20,050 nt of DNA from Verrucomicrobiales bacterium (GTDB lineage Bacteria; Verrucomicrobiota; Verrucomicrobiia; Verrucomicrobiales; DEV007), in assembly GCA_023253615.1 (NCBI GenBank), contig JALRFZ010000080.1, positions 1 to 20,050 of the forward strand, given 5' to 3'. Within the stretch, counting starts at the first letter, position 1. Every line of letters begins with the position of its first letter. Position numbers and translations under genes: made by a program. Below, in pieces: positions 1 through 8,845 of this stretch. Under the pieces are notes generated by a model that searched no databases, had not been told where the DNA came from, and saw nothing but the letters and a program-made list of their open reading frames with translations.

Positions 1-412
1 GCCTTCGCCGGCCTGACCGTGGCGGAGCTCTGCGACGAACTCGGAGTTTCCCGCAGCACCCTCGAACGGCGCATGAAGGCGGCCCTCGGCCGCGCGCCGA
101 AAGACGAACTGCTCCGCGTCCGCTTCCGCGAGGTGAACCGCCTTCTCCGGCCTGACCGTGGCGGAGCTCTGCGACGAACTCGGAGTTTCCCGCAGCACCC
201 TCGAGCGGCGCATGAAGGCGGCCCTCGGCCGCGCGCCGAAAGACGAGCTGCTCCGCGTCCGTTTCCGGGAAGTGAACCGCCTCCTTCGGGCCACCGACCT
301 GACCATTGAAGTGATCGCCGAGCAGACCGGATTCACCCATCCCCATTATCTCCAGACCGCCTACCGCGAGCGATTCGGTATGACGCCGGGGGAGTTTCGG
401 CGGGGCCGGTAA
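1..412 (+). pseudogene. AraC-family transcriptional regulator, 3' end, frame broken by a 139-bp duplication
   Basis: This is the C-terminal DNA-binding part of an AraC/XylS-type regulator; the gene begins before the window. Frame 1 from base 1 reads a first helix-turn-helix (LTVAELCDELGVSRSTLERR) up to about base 150. The same segment then restarts in frame 2 and continues into the second helix-turn-helix (TIEVIAEQTGFTHPHYLQTA) and the family-typical ending RFGMTPGEFRRGR, with TAA at 410-412. Removing one 139-bp copy restores one continuous AraC C-terminus, so the intact gene would be normal in this region. As written, translation from upstream leaves the frame at the junction and continues to a stop near 309. 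A GTG at 156-158 could in principle start a short second-copy protein, but it would lack any N-terminal domain. The lesion could be a real mutation or an assembly join between two alleles. Confidence 0.75.
11..288 (+). repeat. Imperfect 139-bp tandem duplication inside the AraC gene
   Basis: Bases 11-149 and 150-288 are direct repeats at an offset of 139 bp. By eye they differ at seven positions: 66/205, 108/247, 123/262, 129/268, 132/271, 144/283 and 147/286. All seven are third codon positions and all are synonymous in the AraC frame. Because 139 is not a multiple of 3, the second copy is out of frame with the first. The join carries a short CCGG microhomology. Pre-junction bases 140-149 also resemble bases 1-10, with one mismatch. 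Confidence 0.9.
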
Positions 413-476
413 ATGCCGGACGCCGCAACGCAATCGCGGGCTGTTCCGTCTGGATCGATTCCGCTAGTCTCACGGG

Positions 477-1916
477 ATGACCCGGCTTCTCGTCCCCGCC
501 CTGATTCTCACCCTGACAAACCTCCCGCTCCTCTCACAGGAGGCCAAACCGGCCGGTCTGCGCGCGGGCACGGCAGCGGTCGACATCTCGCCGACGGTCT
601 TTCCGATCTCCCTCCGCTCCGGATCATCGACCCATGTCCATGACCCGCTCCACGTCCGGGCTGTCGCATTGGAAAACGGCACGGGGCGCGCCGTCATCGC
701 CCTGATCGACGACATCGGCGTTTCCCGCGAGACGACCGACTCGGCCAAGGCGGAAGTTGCGGCCAAGACAGGCTGGAAGGTCGAGGAGATGATCATCAGC
801 GGCACCCACACCCACACCGCACCAAAGGGTGGCGACACCAGCGAAGGCCGCATCGCCTACGAGAAGCGCCGCCGCGAAGGCATGGTCGAAGCCCTGACGA
901 AGGCGATCGCATCGCTCGAGCCGGCCGAGGTCGGTTACGCCTCCGATGAGGAGCCCGACGAGGTCCACAACCGCCGCTGGCACCTCAAGCCCGGCACGAT
1001 GGAGCCCAATCCCTTCGGCAAGCTGGATCAGGTCGCGACCAATCCGGGACGCGACCGCCTCCTCAAGCCCGCCGGTCCGACCGATCCCGAGGTCTGCATC
1101 ATCGATGTGCGCACACGGAAGCGTCGCCCCCTCGGGTTCATCGCGAATTACTCGCTCCACTACGTCGGCGGCATCCCGACGATGAAGGATGAAAAGGGCA
1201 AGGAAATCGGCATGGCCTCGGCCGATTACTTCGGCGAGTTCGCCCGCATCATGCCCTACCGCATCGGCGGCTCGAATCCGCCCGCGAACTTCGTCGCCTT
1301 CATGACGAATGGCACGAGCGGCGACATCAACAACATCGACTTCGAGGGGAAACGGCCGCCGCGCGCTCCCTTCGAGCAGGTCCGCATCGTCGCAGCCAAG
1401 ACCGCAGACGCCGCATGGCGGGCGGTGCGGAAGATCGAGAACTACGACGAGAATCCGCTCATCGCGATGCGGCAGCGCGAGGTGGAGCTGAAATACCGCA
1501 ACATGAGCGTGGAAGAGATCGAGCACGCCCTGCGCCTCCTCGAACTGCCCAAGGCGGATCGCGCCACCCTCCACGACAAGGCCATCCAGTACGCCAACGC
1601 CACCGTGCAATACTCCGAGCCTGACAAGACCGAAAAAGTGATTGTCCAGGCGATCCGCATCGGCGAGCAGGCGATCGTTTCCCTGCCCTTCGAGGTCCTC
1701 GTGGAGATCGGACTCGAGATCAAGGAGAAGAGCCCCTTTCCCCACACCTTCACGATCTCGCTGGCCAACGGCGGCTACGGTTATCTGCCCCCGCCGCACC
1801 AGCACGAACTCGGCGGCTACGAAACCTGGATCGGGACCTCGAAGTTCGAGAAGGATTCCTCGGTGATCCTGACGAAGCAACTTCTCGAGATGCTCGCGGA
1901 ACTGCGGGCCTTGTGA
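477..1916 (+). CDS. Secreted neutral/alkaline ceramidase-like protein
   Basis: This 479-residue protein has an N-terminal hydrophobic stretch (about residues 3-20) consistent with a signal peptide, so it is probably exported. It resembles the N-terminal catalytic domain of neutral/alkaline non-lysosomal ceramidases: GTAAVDISP near residue 31, the zinc-site SGTHTHTAPKG (His111 and His113), another candidate ligand in ANYSLHYVGG (His228), and NGTSGDINN at 278-286. In characterised ceramidases the last motif is of GDVSPN type and holds the nucleophilic Ser; here the sequence is GDINN, so that Ser appears absent. Many short homologues of this kind in Planctomycetes and Verrucomicrobia have no known substrate. 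Ceramide hydrolysis should therefore not be assumed. The ATG at 477 has no clear ribosome-binding site. The next gene starts 118 bp downstream and is also secreted. Confidence 0.75.
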   Translation: MTRLLVPALILTLTNLPLLSQEAKPAGLRAGTAAVDISPTVFPISLRSGSSTHVHDPLHVRAVALENGTGRAVIALIDDIGVSRETTDSAKAEVAAKTGWKVEEMIISGTHTHTAPKGGDTSEGRIAYEKRRREGMVEALTKAIASLEPAEVGYASDEEPDEVHNRRWHLKPGTMEPNPFGKLDQVATNPGRDRLLKPAGPTDPEVCIIDVRTRKRRPLGFIANYSLHYVGGIPTMKDEKGKEIGMASADYFGEFARIMPYRIGGSNPPANFVAFMTNGTSGDINNIDFEGKRPPRAPFEQVRIVAAKTADAAWRAVRKIENYDENPLIAMRQREVELKYRNMSVEEIEHALRLLELPKADRATLHDKAIQYANATVQYSEPDKTEKVIVQAIRIGEQAIVSLPFEVLVEIGLEIKEKSPFPHTFTISLANGGYGYLPPPHQHELGGYETWIGTSKFEKDSSVILTKQLLEMLAELRAL

Positions 1917-2034
1917 GGAATCTGGTTCCGACTTCAGTCGAATCCCCTCGCCCAACGCCTGCGGCCGAGGTGTCCGCCACATTCTTTACAATTTTCTGAC
2001 TTCGCTCCCCCGGTTCATCCGTTTAAGGTGGAGT

Positions 2035-5000
2035 ATGAGCCTGCTTCGTCTCGCCCCCGTCTGCCTCGTCTTTATCTCCGCCCTTTTCCCGATGACCTCC
2101 CCTGCCGCGCCGCGCGATGCCGAATGGAAGCAGGTGGAGGATCATTTCGAAAACGCCCTTCCCCAGTCGGCGATCGACGTCTTGACCACCATCGAAGCCG
2201 CTGCCAGAGCCGAAATGGCCTGGCCGGAGGTCGCCAAAGCCATCGCCTACCGTGTCGTGGCCGAGACCGAGGTGCAAGGAAACCAGCCCGAGGAACGCAT
2301 CCGCCGCTATGAGACCGCTCTGGCCGGAGCCCCGGAGGACACGGCCCCCGTCTTGAAAACCCTCCTCGCCAGCGCCTACTGGACCTACTTCCAGCAAAAC
2401 CGCTGGCGCATCCTGCAGCGAACCCGCACGAACGAAGCACCGGGAGATGATTTCCAGACATGGGACCTGCCGCGCCTGTTCTCAGAGATCGATGCCCGCT
2501 ACCGTTCGGCCTTGGAGAACGCCGCAGCCCTGCAGCAGATCCCGATCGCCGATTTCGACACCCTCCTCGTGAAAGGCAACGTGCCCGACCGATTCCGTCC
2601 GACCCTTTACGATTTCCTCGCCCACGAGGCGCTCGCGTTTTACACGGCCGCCGAGCAGGCCGGGGCCGCGCCCCAGGATGCCTTTGTCTTCGATGCGAAC
2701 TCTCCCGCCCTCGGCACGATGGCGGAATTCCTCGCCTGGAAACCCGCCACGACCGACACCGGCTCACCGCGATTGCGGGCGATCGAGCTGTTTCAGGACC
2801 TGCTGCGTTTTCATGCCGCCGACGCCGATGCCGCGGCCCGTGCCCTCATCGATCTCGACCGCATCGAATGGGCCGCCGGAGAAGCCACCGGTGAAAAAGC
2901 CGAGGCGCGCGCCCGCGAGCAATTGACCGCACTTCTCACCGCCCACGAGGCCGACGAGGCCGGTGCCGCCATCGCCGCTTCGCTCGCCCAACGGCTCCGG
3001 ATCGCGGAGGAGCTGGTCGAGGCCCGCCGCCTTGCGATGGCCGCGGCGCAACGCCATCCCCGTTCGGTCTTCGCGGTGGCCTGCCGCAATCTCGTGAAGC
3101 AGATCGAGTCGCACGATCTCCAGATCGGCACCGAACAGGTCTGGAATGCGGCGGGTCCGGAGATCGAGCTCTCCTACCGCAACCTCGAGGCCGTCCACTT
3201 CCGCCTCGTGCCTCGTGAATGGACGCTCTCGGGACAACGTTGGGAGACGCCCGAAAATGTCAGCCGCGAGGCAATTCTCGCCGCCTTGGAGCAGGATCCC
3301 GCGATCGCCTGGAAGAGCGATCTGGAGAAAACCGAAGATTTCCGCCAGCGCACCGTCCGCCTGCCCGCCCCGACGGATCAGACACCGGGCTTCTACCTCC
3401 TCATCGCGAGTGCCGCCGGCGACTTCGCGACGGAGAACAACCAGCTCTCCGCGACCACCGTGTGGGTCTCGCCGCTTTCGCTCATCACCCGCCAATCCCC
3501 GGAAGGGGCGGAGGGCTTCGTGCTCGATGCCGTCAGCGGAGAGCCCGTCGCCGGCGCCACCATCGAAGTCTGGTCGCTCGACAACAACGGGCGCTGGAAG
3601 CGCGACGCGATCAACCGGAAGACCGACGAGATGGGATATTTCGAGGAGAAGGCGAAGGATCGCGCCGTGCTTTTCCTGGCCAGACACGGCGACGCGAGGA
3701 TCCCGAGCACCCAGATGCACCTTTGGCGACAAGGCAACGAAATCGATCCGGTGCGCACCCAGCTCTTCACCGACCGCTCGATCTACCGGCCCGGGCAGAC
3801 GATCCGTTTCAAGGGGATCCACTACCATGCCGACACGGAGAAGAACGACTACCGCACGCTGACTAACAAAACACTCACGATCCGCCTCCGCGACGTCAAC
3901 GGCGAGGAGGTGGAGGCGGTCGAGGTGAAGACCAACGAACGCGGCGGCTTCAACGGATCCTTCACCGCCCCGAAAGGCCGCGTCACCGGGCGCATGACGA
4001 TCGAGGAGAGTGACAACGGATCCACCTCGATCTCGATGGAGGAATACAAGCGTCCCAAATTCCAGGTCGCGGTCGAGGCTCCGGCGGCTTCGCCGAAGCT
4101 GGGCGAGGCCGTCATCGTGAAGGGCCGTGCCGATTCCTACGCCGGAGCCCCCATCGACGGGGCCGAGGTGCGCTGGCGCGTTACCCGCGAGGCCCGCTGG
4201 CCCGGCTGGCTGCGCTGGTGCGGATGGTTCTTCCCGCCGGCCGACCAGGGAGCGAAGGAAATCGCCAACGGCATCGGGAAGACCGCGGCGGACGGCAGCT
4301 TCGAGATCACCTTCACGGCCGAGCCGGACCTTTCAGTGGATGAAAAAGCCGAGCCCTCCTTCGAGTTCTCGATCCACGCGGATGTCATCGATACGACGGG
4401 CGAAACGCGATCGGGCTCACGGAGCGTCACCATCGGATACACCGCCATGAAGGCCGAGCTCACGGCGGCGGAATGGCAGACCATCGCCGAGCCGGTCGCC
4501 ATCGAGGTCCGCACCACGAGCCTCGACGGCGAAGCCCTCGCCGCGGGCGGCACCGTCACCGTGCATCGTCTCGAGGCTCCCGACCGCGTCCATCGTCCCC
4601 GTCTCGAGTCCGGCCACTGGCCTCCGCGGGAGAAAAACGAGGATGCTCCCGATCTCTCCGATCCGAACCAATGGCCGCTCGGCGAGGTCGTGCAGCGCGA
4701 TGAATTCCAGACCGATGCGACGGGACTCGCAACGCTCGGGGTGAAACTCGCCGCCGGGGAGTATCGCGCCGTTCTCGAAACGAAGGACCGCGATGGCCGC
4801 GCCGTCACCGCCCTCTTGCCCCTCCGCGTCCTTGATCCGGACTCAAACAAGTTCCCCGTGCGCGTGCCGCATCATCTTTCCGCCGCGCAATGGTCGCTCG
4901 AGCCCGGCCAATCGCTTGAAGCTCTCTGGGGCACGGGCCATGACAAGGGGCGCGCCTTGGTGGAAGTCGAACATCGCGGCAAGATCGTGCGTCGTTTCTG

Positions 5001-8000
5001 GACGGATCCCGACCGCACCCAGCAGGTCGTGAAACTCGACGTGACCGAAAAAGAGCGCGGTGGTTTCACCCTCCACGTCACCCAGATCCGCGAGAACCGC
5101 GCCCACCTCACGAGCCGGGCCATTTCCGTGCCGTGGAAGAACAAGGAATATTCCCTGCGCTGGGAACGGATGCGCGACAAGCTCGAACCCGGTACGAAGG
5201 AAACGTGGACCCTCGTTGTCGACGGCACCACGAAGGACGAACCCGTCGAGATGGTCGCGGCGATGTACGATGCCTCCCTCGATGCCTTCCTCCCGCATGG
5301 ATGGCCCGGAGGCCTCGGGGCCTTTTACTCCGATTACTCGCGCCGTTACGCCCAGTTCCACAACGGGTGGAATTCCCGTTTCCACACCATCGCCTACTGG
5401 CACGTCCCGCTGGAGGGAGGCGGCCCCGAGTGGCGCCACTTTCTTCCCGTCTTATCCGACCATGGCCGGGGCTACGGCCTGATGAGCAAGAGTGCGATCG
5501 GCGGCCCGGCCCGTCGCCAACTGATGGCCCGCTCCGCTCCGGGCGGCGCGGTCGATGGCTTTGCCGGAGTGGTAGCCGACGCCGCGATGCCGGCGGCGGC
5601 ACCCGTCGCGGAGGCCGCCCCCATGGCCGGCGGTGCGGCCGCGATGTCCGCCGAGGCACCTGCCGAGGGAGAAGCCTCCTCCGCGCCCGAGATCGACTGG
5701 ACCCAGGTCGGCGCACGGAAAAATCTCGATGAGACCGCGTTCTTCCTTCCGAACCTCCTTGCCGACGACAAAGGCACGGTGCGCTTGGAATTCACCATGC
5801 CCGAGGCCCTCACGACCTGGAAGTTCCTCGGCTTCGCCCACGACCGTCAGCTCCGCTCCGGGTTGCTCACGGGGGAAACGGTCACGGCGAAAGACCTCAT
5901 GGTGCAGCCGAATCCCCCGCGTTTCCTCCGCGAGGGCGATGTCGTCGAGTTCACCGTGAAGGTGACGAACAAGGCCACCGCCCCGGTGAAAGGCAAGGTG
6001 CGCCTCGAGTTCACCGATGCCGCCTCGCTCGACAGCGCCGATGCCGCCCTCGGCAATCAAACACCCGAACAGGATCTCGACCTGCCCGCGAGCGAATCGC
6101 GCACCTACTCGTGGCGCATCGCCGTGCCCGATGGACAGAGCTTCCTCCAATATCGCGCCGTCGCCTCGACCGGGACCGTCTCCGACGGCGAGGAAGGCTG
6201 GCTGCCGGTGCTCTCGCGCCGCATCCTTCTGACCGAATCCATCACCCTGCCGATCCGCGATGCCGGCGAAAAGACCTTCACACTGCCGAAGCTGCTCGAC
6301 AGCGCGAAGTCCGACACGCTCCAGCATCAGTCGCTCACCGCCCAGGTCGTGTCCCAGCCCGCGTGGTATGCGGTGCAGTCGCTGCCCTACCTGATGGAGT
6401 ATCCTCACGAATGCGCCGAGCAGGTCTTCAACCGCCTCTACGCGAATGCCCTTGCCCGTCACATCGCCAATTCCAATCCGAAGATCCGCCGCGTCTTCGA
6501 TCTCTGGCGGGAAGCCCAGCCCGAGGCACTCGACAGCCCGCTCCTCAAGAACGAAGAACTCAAGAGCGTCCTCATCGAGGAGACACCGTGGCTGCGCGAT
6601 GCCAAGGACGAAACCCAGGCGAGGCAAAACGTCGGCGTCCTCTTCGACGCCAACCGCCTCGACGCCGAAACCAGCGCCGCGCTCTCCAAACTCGAATCGA
6701 TGCAGATCGACAACGGAGCCTGGCCCTGGTTCCCGGGTGGTCGCGAAAACGAGTTCATCACCCTTTACCTCGTGAGCGGTTTCGGCCGGCTCGGCCATCT
6801 CGGCGTGGATGTCGACACCGGTCTCGCCGTACGCGCCCTCGACCGGCTCGATGCGTGGATCACGGAACGTCACCAGCTCTACCTCACCCGCAAGATCGAG
6901 CGGATCGGCACGACCGAGGCGCTCTATCTCTACGCCCGCAGCTTTTTCGTGATCCGTCGGCCCGTCGCGCCGGAGCATCAACCTGCCGTCGATTTCTTCC
7001 GCGGTCTCGCAAAGAAGGATTGGCCGAATCTCCCGCGGCTTTCGCAGGCCCACGTCGCGCTCGGCCTGAAACGCTTCGGCGACGGGGAAACCCCGGCCGC
7101 CATCGTCGCTTCCTTGCTGGAACGTTCCGTCAATGACGAGGAACTCGGGCGCTACTGGCGCGACACCGAGCAACACTGGTGGTGGTATCGAGCGCCGATC
7201 GAGACCCAGGCGATGATGATCGAGGCCCTCCGCGAGATCAAGCAGGATCAAACCGCCGCCGATGACTGCCGCGTCTGGCTTCTGAAGCAACGCCAGACCC
7301 AGGCATGGCCCAGCACGAAGTCGACCGCCGACGCGATCTACGCGCTGCTCCTCGGCGGTGATGATCTCCTCGGCTCCGATGCGCTCGTTTCGCTCTCACT
7401 CGGCGGCACCGGGGTGAAGCCGGAAAAAGTCGAGGCCGGCACCGGCTTTTACGAAAAACGGTTCACCTCGACCGAAGTCCGTGCGGAAATGGGCACCGTG
7501 ACCCTGACAAAACCCGACAAGGGCGTCTCTTGGGGCAGTCTCCACTGGCAGTACCTCGAGGACATCGCCAAGGTCACGCCGCACGGAGACAATCCTCTCA
7601 CCTTGAAGAAGAGCCTCTTCATCAAGAACAACGGCAAGGCCGGCCCCGAGTTGAAACCGCTCGCCGCCGGAGCCGCCCTGAAGCCCGGCGACGAACTCGT
7701 CACCCGCGTCGAGCTGCGCACCGACCGCGATCTCGAATACGTGCACCTCAAGGACCAGCGCGGCAGCGGCACCGAGCCCGTCAACGTCCTGAGCGGCTAC
7801 CGTTTCCAGGACGGTCTCGCCTACTACGAATCGACCCGCGACACCGCGAGCCACTTCTTCATCGAGTATCTGCCCAAGGGCACCTACGTCTTTGAAACGA
7901 GCGCCCGGGTGCAGCTACGCGGTGAATACCAGAGCGGCGTCGCCGAGATCCAGTGTATGTATGCCCCCGAATTCAACAGCCACAGCGGCAGCGTGGGGCT

Positions 8001-8013
8001 GAAGGTGGAGTGA
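2035..8013 (+). CDS. Alpha-2-macroglobulin family protein, thioester-containing (1,992 aa)
   Basis: A very large exported protein. The signal peptide is about residues 1-24 (SPA-A cleavage); there is no clear lipobox, so it is probably soluble in the periplasm or secreted. Residues about 26-360 are helical and match the N-terminal region of the roughly 2,000-residue MG2-domain proteins of Bacteroidetes and PVC bacteria. Macroglobulin domains follow, with TDRSIYRPGQ at 579-588 and EEYKRPKF at 669-676. A low-complexity Ala/Pro/Met-rich stretch at about 1172-1218 lies where a bait-like linker would be. It precedes the A2M core (RKNLDETAFFLPN from 1226). The thioester motif is YPHECAEQ with Cys1460 and Gln1463 intact, followed by the alpha-alpha toroid domain and C-terminal beta domains. 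The expected role is trapping of attacking proteases in the envelope. The usual enterobacterial partner PbpC is not nearby. AAGG at 2025-2028 is a plausible ribosome-binding site for the ATG, and a TACAAT at 1987-1992 could be a -10 box. Confidence 0.9.
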   Translation: MSLLRLAPVCLVFISALFPMTSPAAPRDAEWKQVEDHFENALPQSAIDVLTTIEAAARAEMAWPEVAKAIAYRVVAETEVQGNQPEERIRRYETALAGAPEDTAPVLKTLLASAYWTYFQQNRWRILQRTRTNEAPGDDFQTWDLPRLFSEIDARYRSALENAAALQQIPIADFDTLLVKGNVPDRFRPTLYDFLAHEALAFYTAAEQAGAAPQDAFVFDANSPALGTMAEFLAWKPATTDTGSPRLRAIELFQDLLRFHAADADAAARALIDLDRIEWAAGEATGEKAEARAREQLTALLTAHEADEAGAAIAASLAQRLRIAEELVEARRLAMAAAQRHPRSVFAVACRNLVKQIESHDLQIGTEQVWNAAGPEIELSYRNLEAVHFRLVPREWTLSGQRWETPENVSREAILAALEQDPAIAWKSDLEKTEDFRQRTVRLPAPTDQTPGFYLLIASAAGDFATENNQLSATTVWVSPLSLITRQSPEGAEGFVLDAVSGEPVAGATIEVWSLDNNGRWKRDAINRKTDEMGYFEEKAKDRAVLFLARHGDARIPSTQMHLWRQGNEIDPVRTQLFTDRSIYRPGQTIRFKGIHYHADTEKNDYRTLTNKTLTIRLRDVNGEEVEAVEVKTNERGGFNGSFTAPKGRVTGRMTIEESDNGSTSISMEEYKRPKFQVAVEAPAASPKLGEAVIVKGRADSYAGAPIDGAEVRWRVTREARWPGWLRWCGWFFPPADQGAKEIANGIGKTAADGSFEITFTAEPDLSVDEKAEPSFEFSIHADVIDTTGETRSGSRSVTIGYTAMKAELTAAEWQTIAEPVAIEVRTTSLDGEALAAGGTVTVHRLEAPDRVHRPRLESGHWPPREKNEDAPDLSDPNQWPLGEVVQRDEFQTDATGLATLGVKLAAGEYRAVLETKDRDGRAVTALLPLRVLDPDSNKFPVRVPHHLSAAQWSLEPGQSLEALWGTGHDKGRALVEVEHRGKIVRRFWTDPDRTQQVVKLDVTEKERGGFTLHVTQIRENRAHLTSRAISVPWKNKEYSLRWERMRDKLEPGTKETWTLVVDGTTKDEPVEMVAAMYDASLDAFLPHGWPGGLGAFYSDYSRRYAQFHNGWNSRFHTIAYWHVPLEGGGPEWRHFLPVLSDHGRGYGLMSKSAIGGPARRQLMARSAPGGAVDGFAGVVADAAMPAAAPVAEAAPMAGGAAAMSAEAPAEGEASSAPEIDWTQVGARKNLDETAFFLPNLLADDKGTVRLEFTMPEALTTWKFLGFAHDRQLRSGLLTGETVTAKDLMVQPNPPRFLREGDVVEFTVKVTNKATAPVKGKVRLEFTDAASLDSADAALGNQTPEQDLDLPASESRTYSWRIAVPDGQSFLQYRAVASTGTVSDGEEGWLPVLSRRILLTESITLPIRDAGEKTFTLPKLLDSAKSDTLQHQSLTAQVVSQPAWYAVQSLPYLMEYPHECAEQVFNRLYANALARHIANSNPKIRRVFDLWREAQPEALDSPLLKNEELKSVLIEETPWLRDAKDETQARQNVGVLFDANRLDAETSAALSKLESMQIDNGAWPWFPGGRENEFITLYLVSGFGRLGHLGVDVDTGLAVRALDRLDAWITERHQLYLTRKIERIGTTEALYLYARSFFVIRRPVAPEHQPAVDFFRGLAKKDWPNLPRLSQAHVALGLKRFGDGETPAAIVASLLERSVNDEELGRYWRDTEQHWWWYRAPIETQAMMIEALREIKQDQTAADDCRVWLLKQRQTQAWPSTKSTADAIYALLLGGDDLLGSDALVSLSLGGTGVKPEKVEAGTGFYEKRFTSTEVRAEMGTVTLTKPDKGVSWGSLHWQYLEDIAKVTPHGDNPLTLKKSLFIKNNGKAGPELKPLAAGAALKPGDELVTRVELRTDRDLEYVHLKDQRGSGTEPVNVLSGYRFQDGLAYYESTRDTASHFFIEYLPKGTYVFETSARVQLRGEYQSGVAEIQCMYAPEFNSHSGSVGLKVE

Positions 8014-8043
8014 CGACGCTGGTTTTCACTGATGGAAGATCGC

Positions 8044-8087
8044 GTCGGGACGAGTCAACAGGGTGAGGCGTCGGACCAGACAGGGTC
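8044..8087. repeat. Two degenerate direct repeats upstream of the RHH/PIN pair
   Basis: The units at 8044-8064 and 8070-8086 both begin GTCGG and end CAGGGT, with indels between. The second unit contains GACCAGACAGGGTC, which forms GACC/GGTC arms and is nearly identical to GACCCGACAGGGTC at 19109-19122. The gap between the macroglobulin stop and the antitoxin start is otherwise featureless. The repeats could be an operator for the RHH protein or remnants of a dispersed intergenic repeat. Confidence 0.35.
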
Positions 8088-8129
8088 GGCCGCCTTGCGA
8101 AGTTCGTTCTCTTGTTCTATCTTCCGAAT

Positions 8130-8333
8130 ATGAGCACGGTGACGGTTGAATTGCCCGACGCCTTGGCCGCGGAATTGGATGCCGCCGTCGAGGCCGGTTG
8201 GTTTCCCAATCAGGCCGAAGCCGTCCGTGCGGCCGTCCTTGAATTTCTCCGCGGCGAAAAGCTCGCCGTGCTCGAGCAGCAGCAGCTTTCGGACATCGAA
8301 TGGGCGACGAAAATCGCCGCATCCTCCAAATGA
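8130..8333 (+). CDS. Small RHH-like antitoxin candidate
   Basis: A 67-residue acidic protein. It begins with a beta-strand-like segment (STVTVELPDALAAELDAAVEAG) followed by NQAEAVRAAVLEFLRG, the pattern of a ribbon-helix-helix DNA-binding domain of the kind found in VapB/ParD-type antitoxins. The C-terminal tail (about residues 44-67) would be the part that binds the partner. I chose the ATG at 8130; an upstream alternative at 8112 would add MFYLPN-like residues that do not belong to the fold. Its stop overlaps the start of the PIN-like gene in an ATGA (8330-8333), so the pair is likely translationally coupled. By analogy it would repress its own promoter, perhaps through the repeats just upstream. 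Confidence 0.75.
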   Translation: MSTVTVELPDALAAELDAAVEAGWFPNQAEAVRAAVLEFLRGEKLAVLEQQQLSDIEWATKIAASSK

Positions 8334-8842
8334 ATCTCGTGGTCGCCGATACCGGTCCACTGCTTCACCTTTGCGAGATCGAATCCTTTGATCTTCTCCG
8401 CTGCTTCGGCGGCTCCATCCAAGCAACTCCGATCGTTCTGGATGAATTCCGAAAATACCAGCCCGACTACTTTCGGGACTTTTTTCCCGGATGGGTGATG
8501 AGGGTTTCCATTTCCGCCGCAACCACGGCACTGGCAAACCAATGGACGACCTCAGGATGGGTGGATCCCGGTGAAGCCGAAGCTCTCGCTAACGCAAAAC
8601 ATGTCGACGCGGACCTTTTCCTCACTGACGACTCTGCAGCCCGAACCCTTGCGGAATCCCTCGGTCTCGAGGCCCGGGGCACCCTGGGGGTGATCCTTTA
8701 CGCCGCCGCGACCGGCGCCATGACCCGGTCCGACGCCTTCCGAACACTTGCCGATCTGGAGAGACGGTCGACCCTGTGGATGTCCGCCCGGGTCAAGGAT
8801 TCGGCCCGGGCGGCGATTTCGAGGATCGCTGGTGAACCCTAG
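8330..8842 (+). CDS. PIN-like domain protein (DUF3368 type), putative toxin
   Basis: A 170-residue protein beginning MNLVVADTGPLLHLCEI, the signature opening of DUF3368/PIN-like nucleases, with Asp7 as the first acidic residue. Further acidic residues in the expected order are Glu39 (LDEF), Glu82/Glu84 (GEAEALA) and Asp100/Asp101 (LTDD). This order fits a metal-dependent RNase active site. The region RTLAESLGLEARGTLGVIL is also typical of the family. The start overlaps the RHH-like gene by 4 bp. The stop lies only 3 bp from the convergent glyA stop, with no room for a separate terminator. RNase toxicity is inferred from the family. DUF3368 proteins are less well characterised than VapC, so the pair could also be a regulatory module. 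Confidence 0.75.
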   Translation: MNLVVADTGPLLHLCEIESFDLLRCFGGSIQATPIVLDEFRKYQPDYFRDFFPGWVMRVSISAATTALANQWTTSGWVDPGEAEALANAKHVDADLFLTDDSAARTLAESLGLEARGTLGVILYAAATGAMTRSDAFRTLADLERRSTLWMSARVKDSARAAISRIAGEP

Positions 8843-8845
8843 ATT

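Noticed and set aside
158..412. A stand-alone 84-residue AraC-type protein starting at GTG
   Set aside because: It is the second copy of the duplicated segment plus the true C-terminus of the broken gene. There is no ribosome-binding site and no effector domain.
1926..1945. Terminator after the ceramidase-like gene from CGAC/GTCG arms
   Set aside because: The stem is only 4 bp and no T tract follows.
624..1982. Long open frame on the minus strand opposite the ceramidase-like gene
   Set aside because: It lacks any recognisable domain and has the Gly/Asp/Val-rich bias of the antisense strand of a GC-rich gene.
5452..7290. 612-codon minus-strand frame opposite the macroglobulin
   Set aside because: The plus-strand protein has clear family motifs through this region. 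The antisense reading is compositional only.
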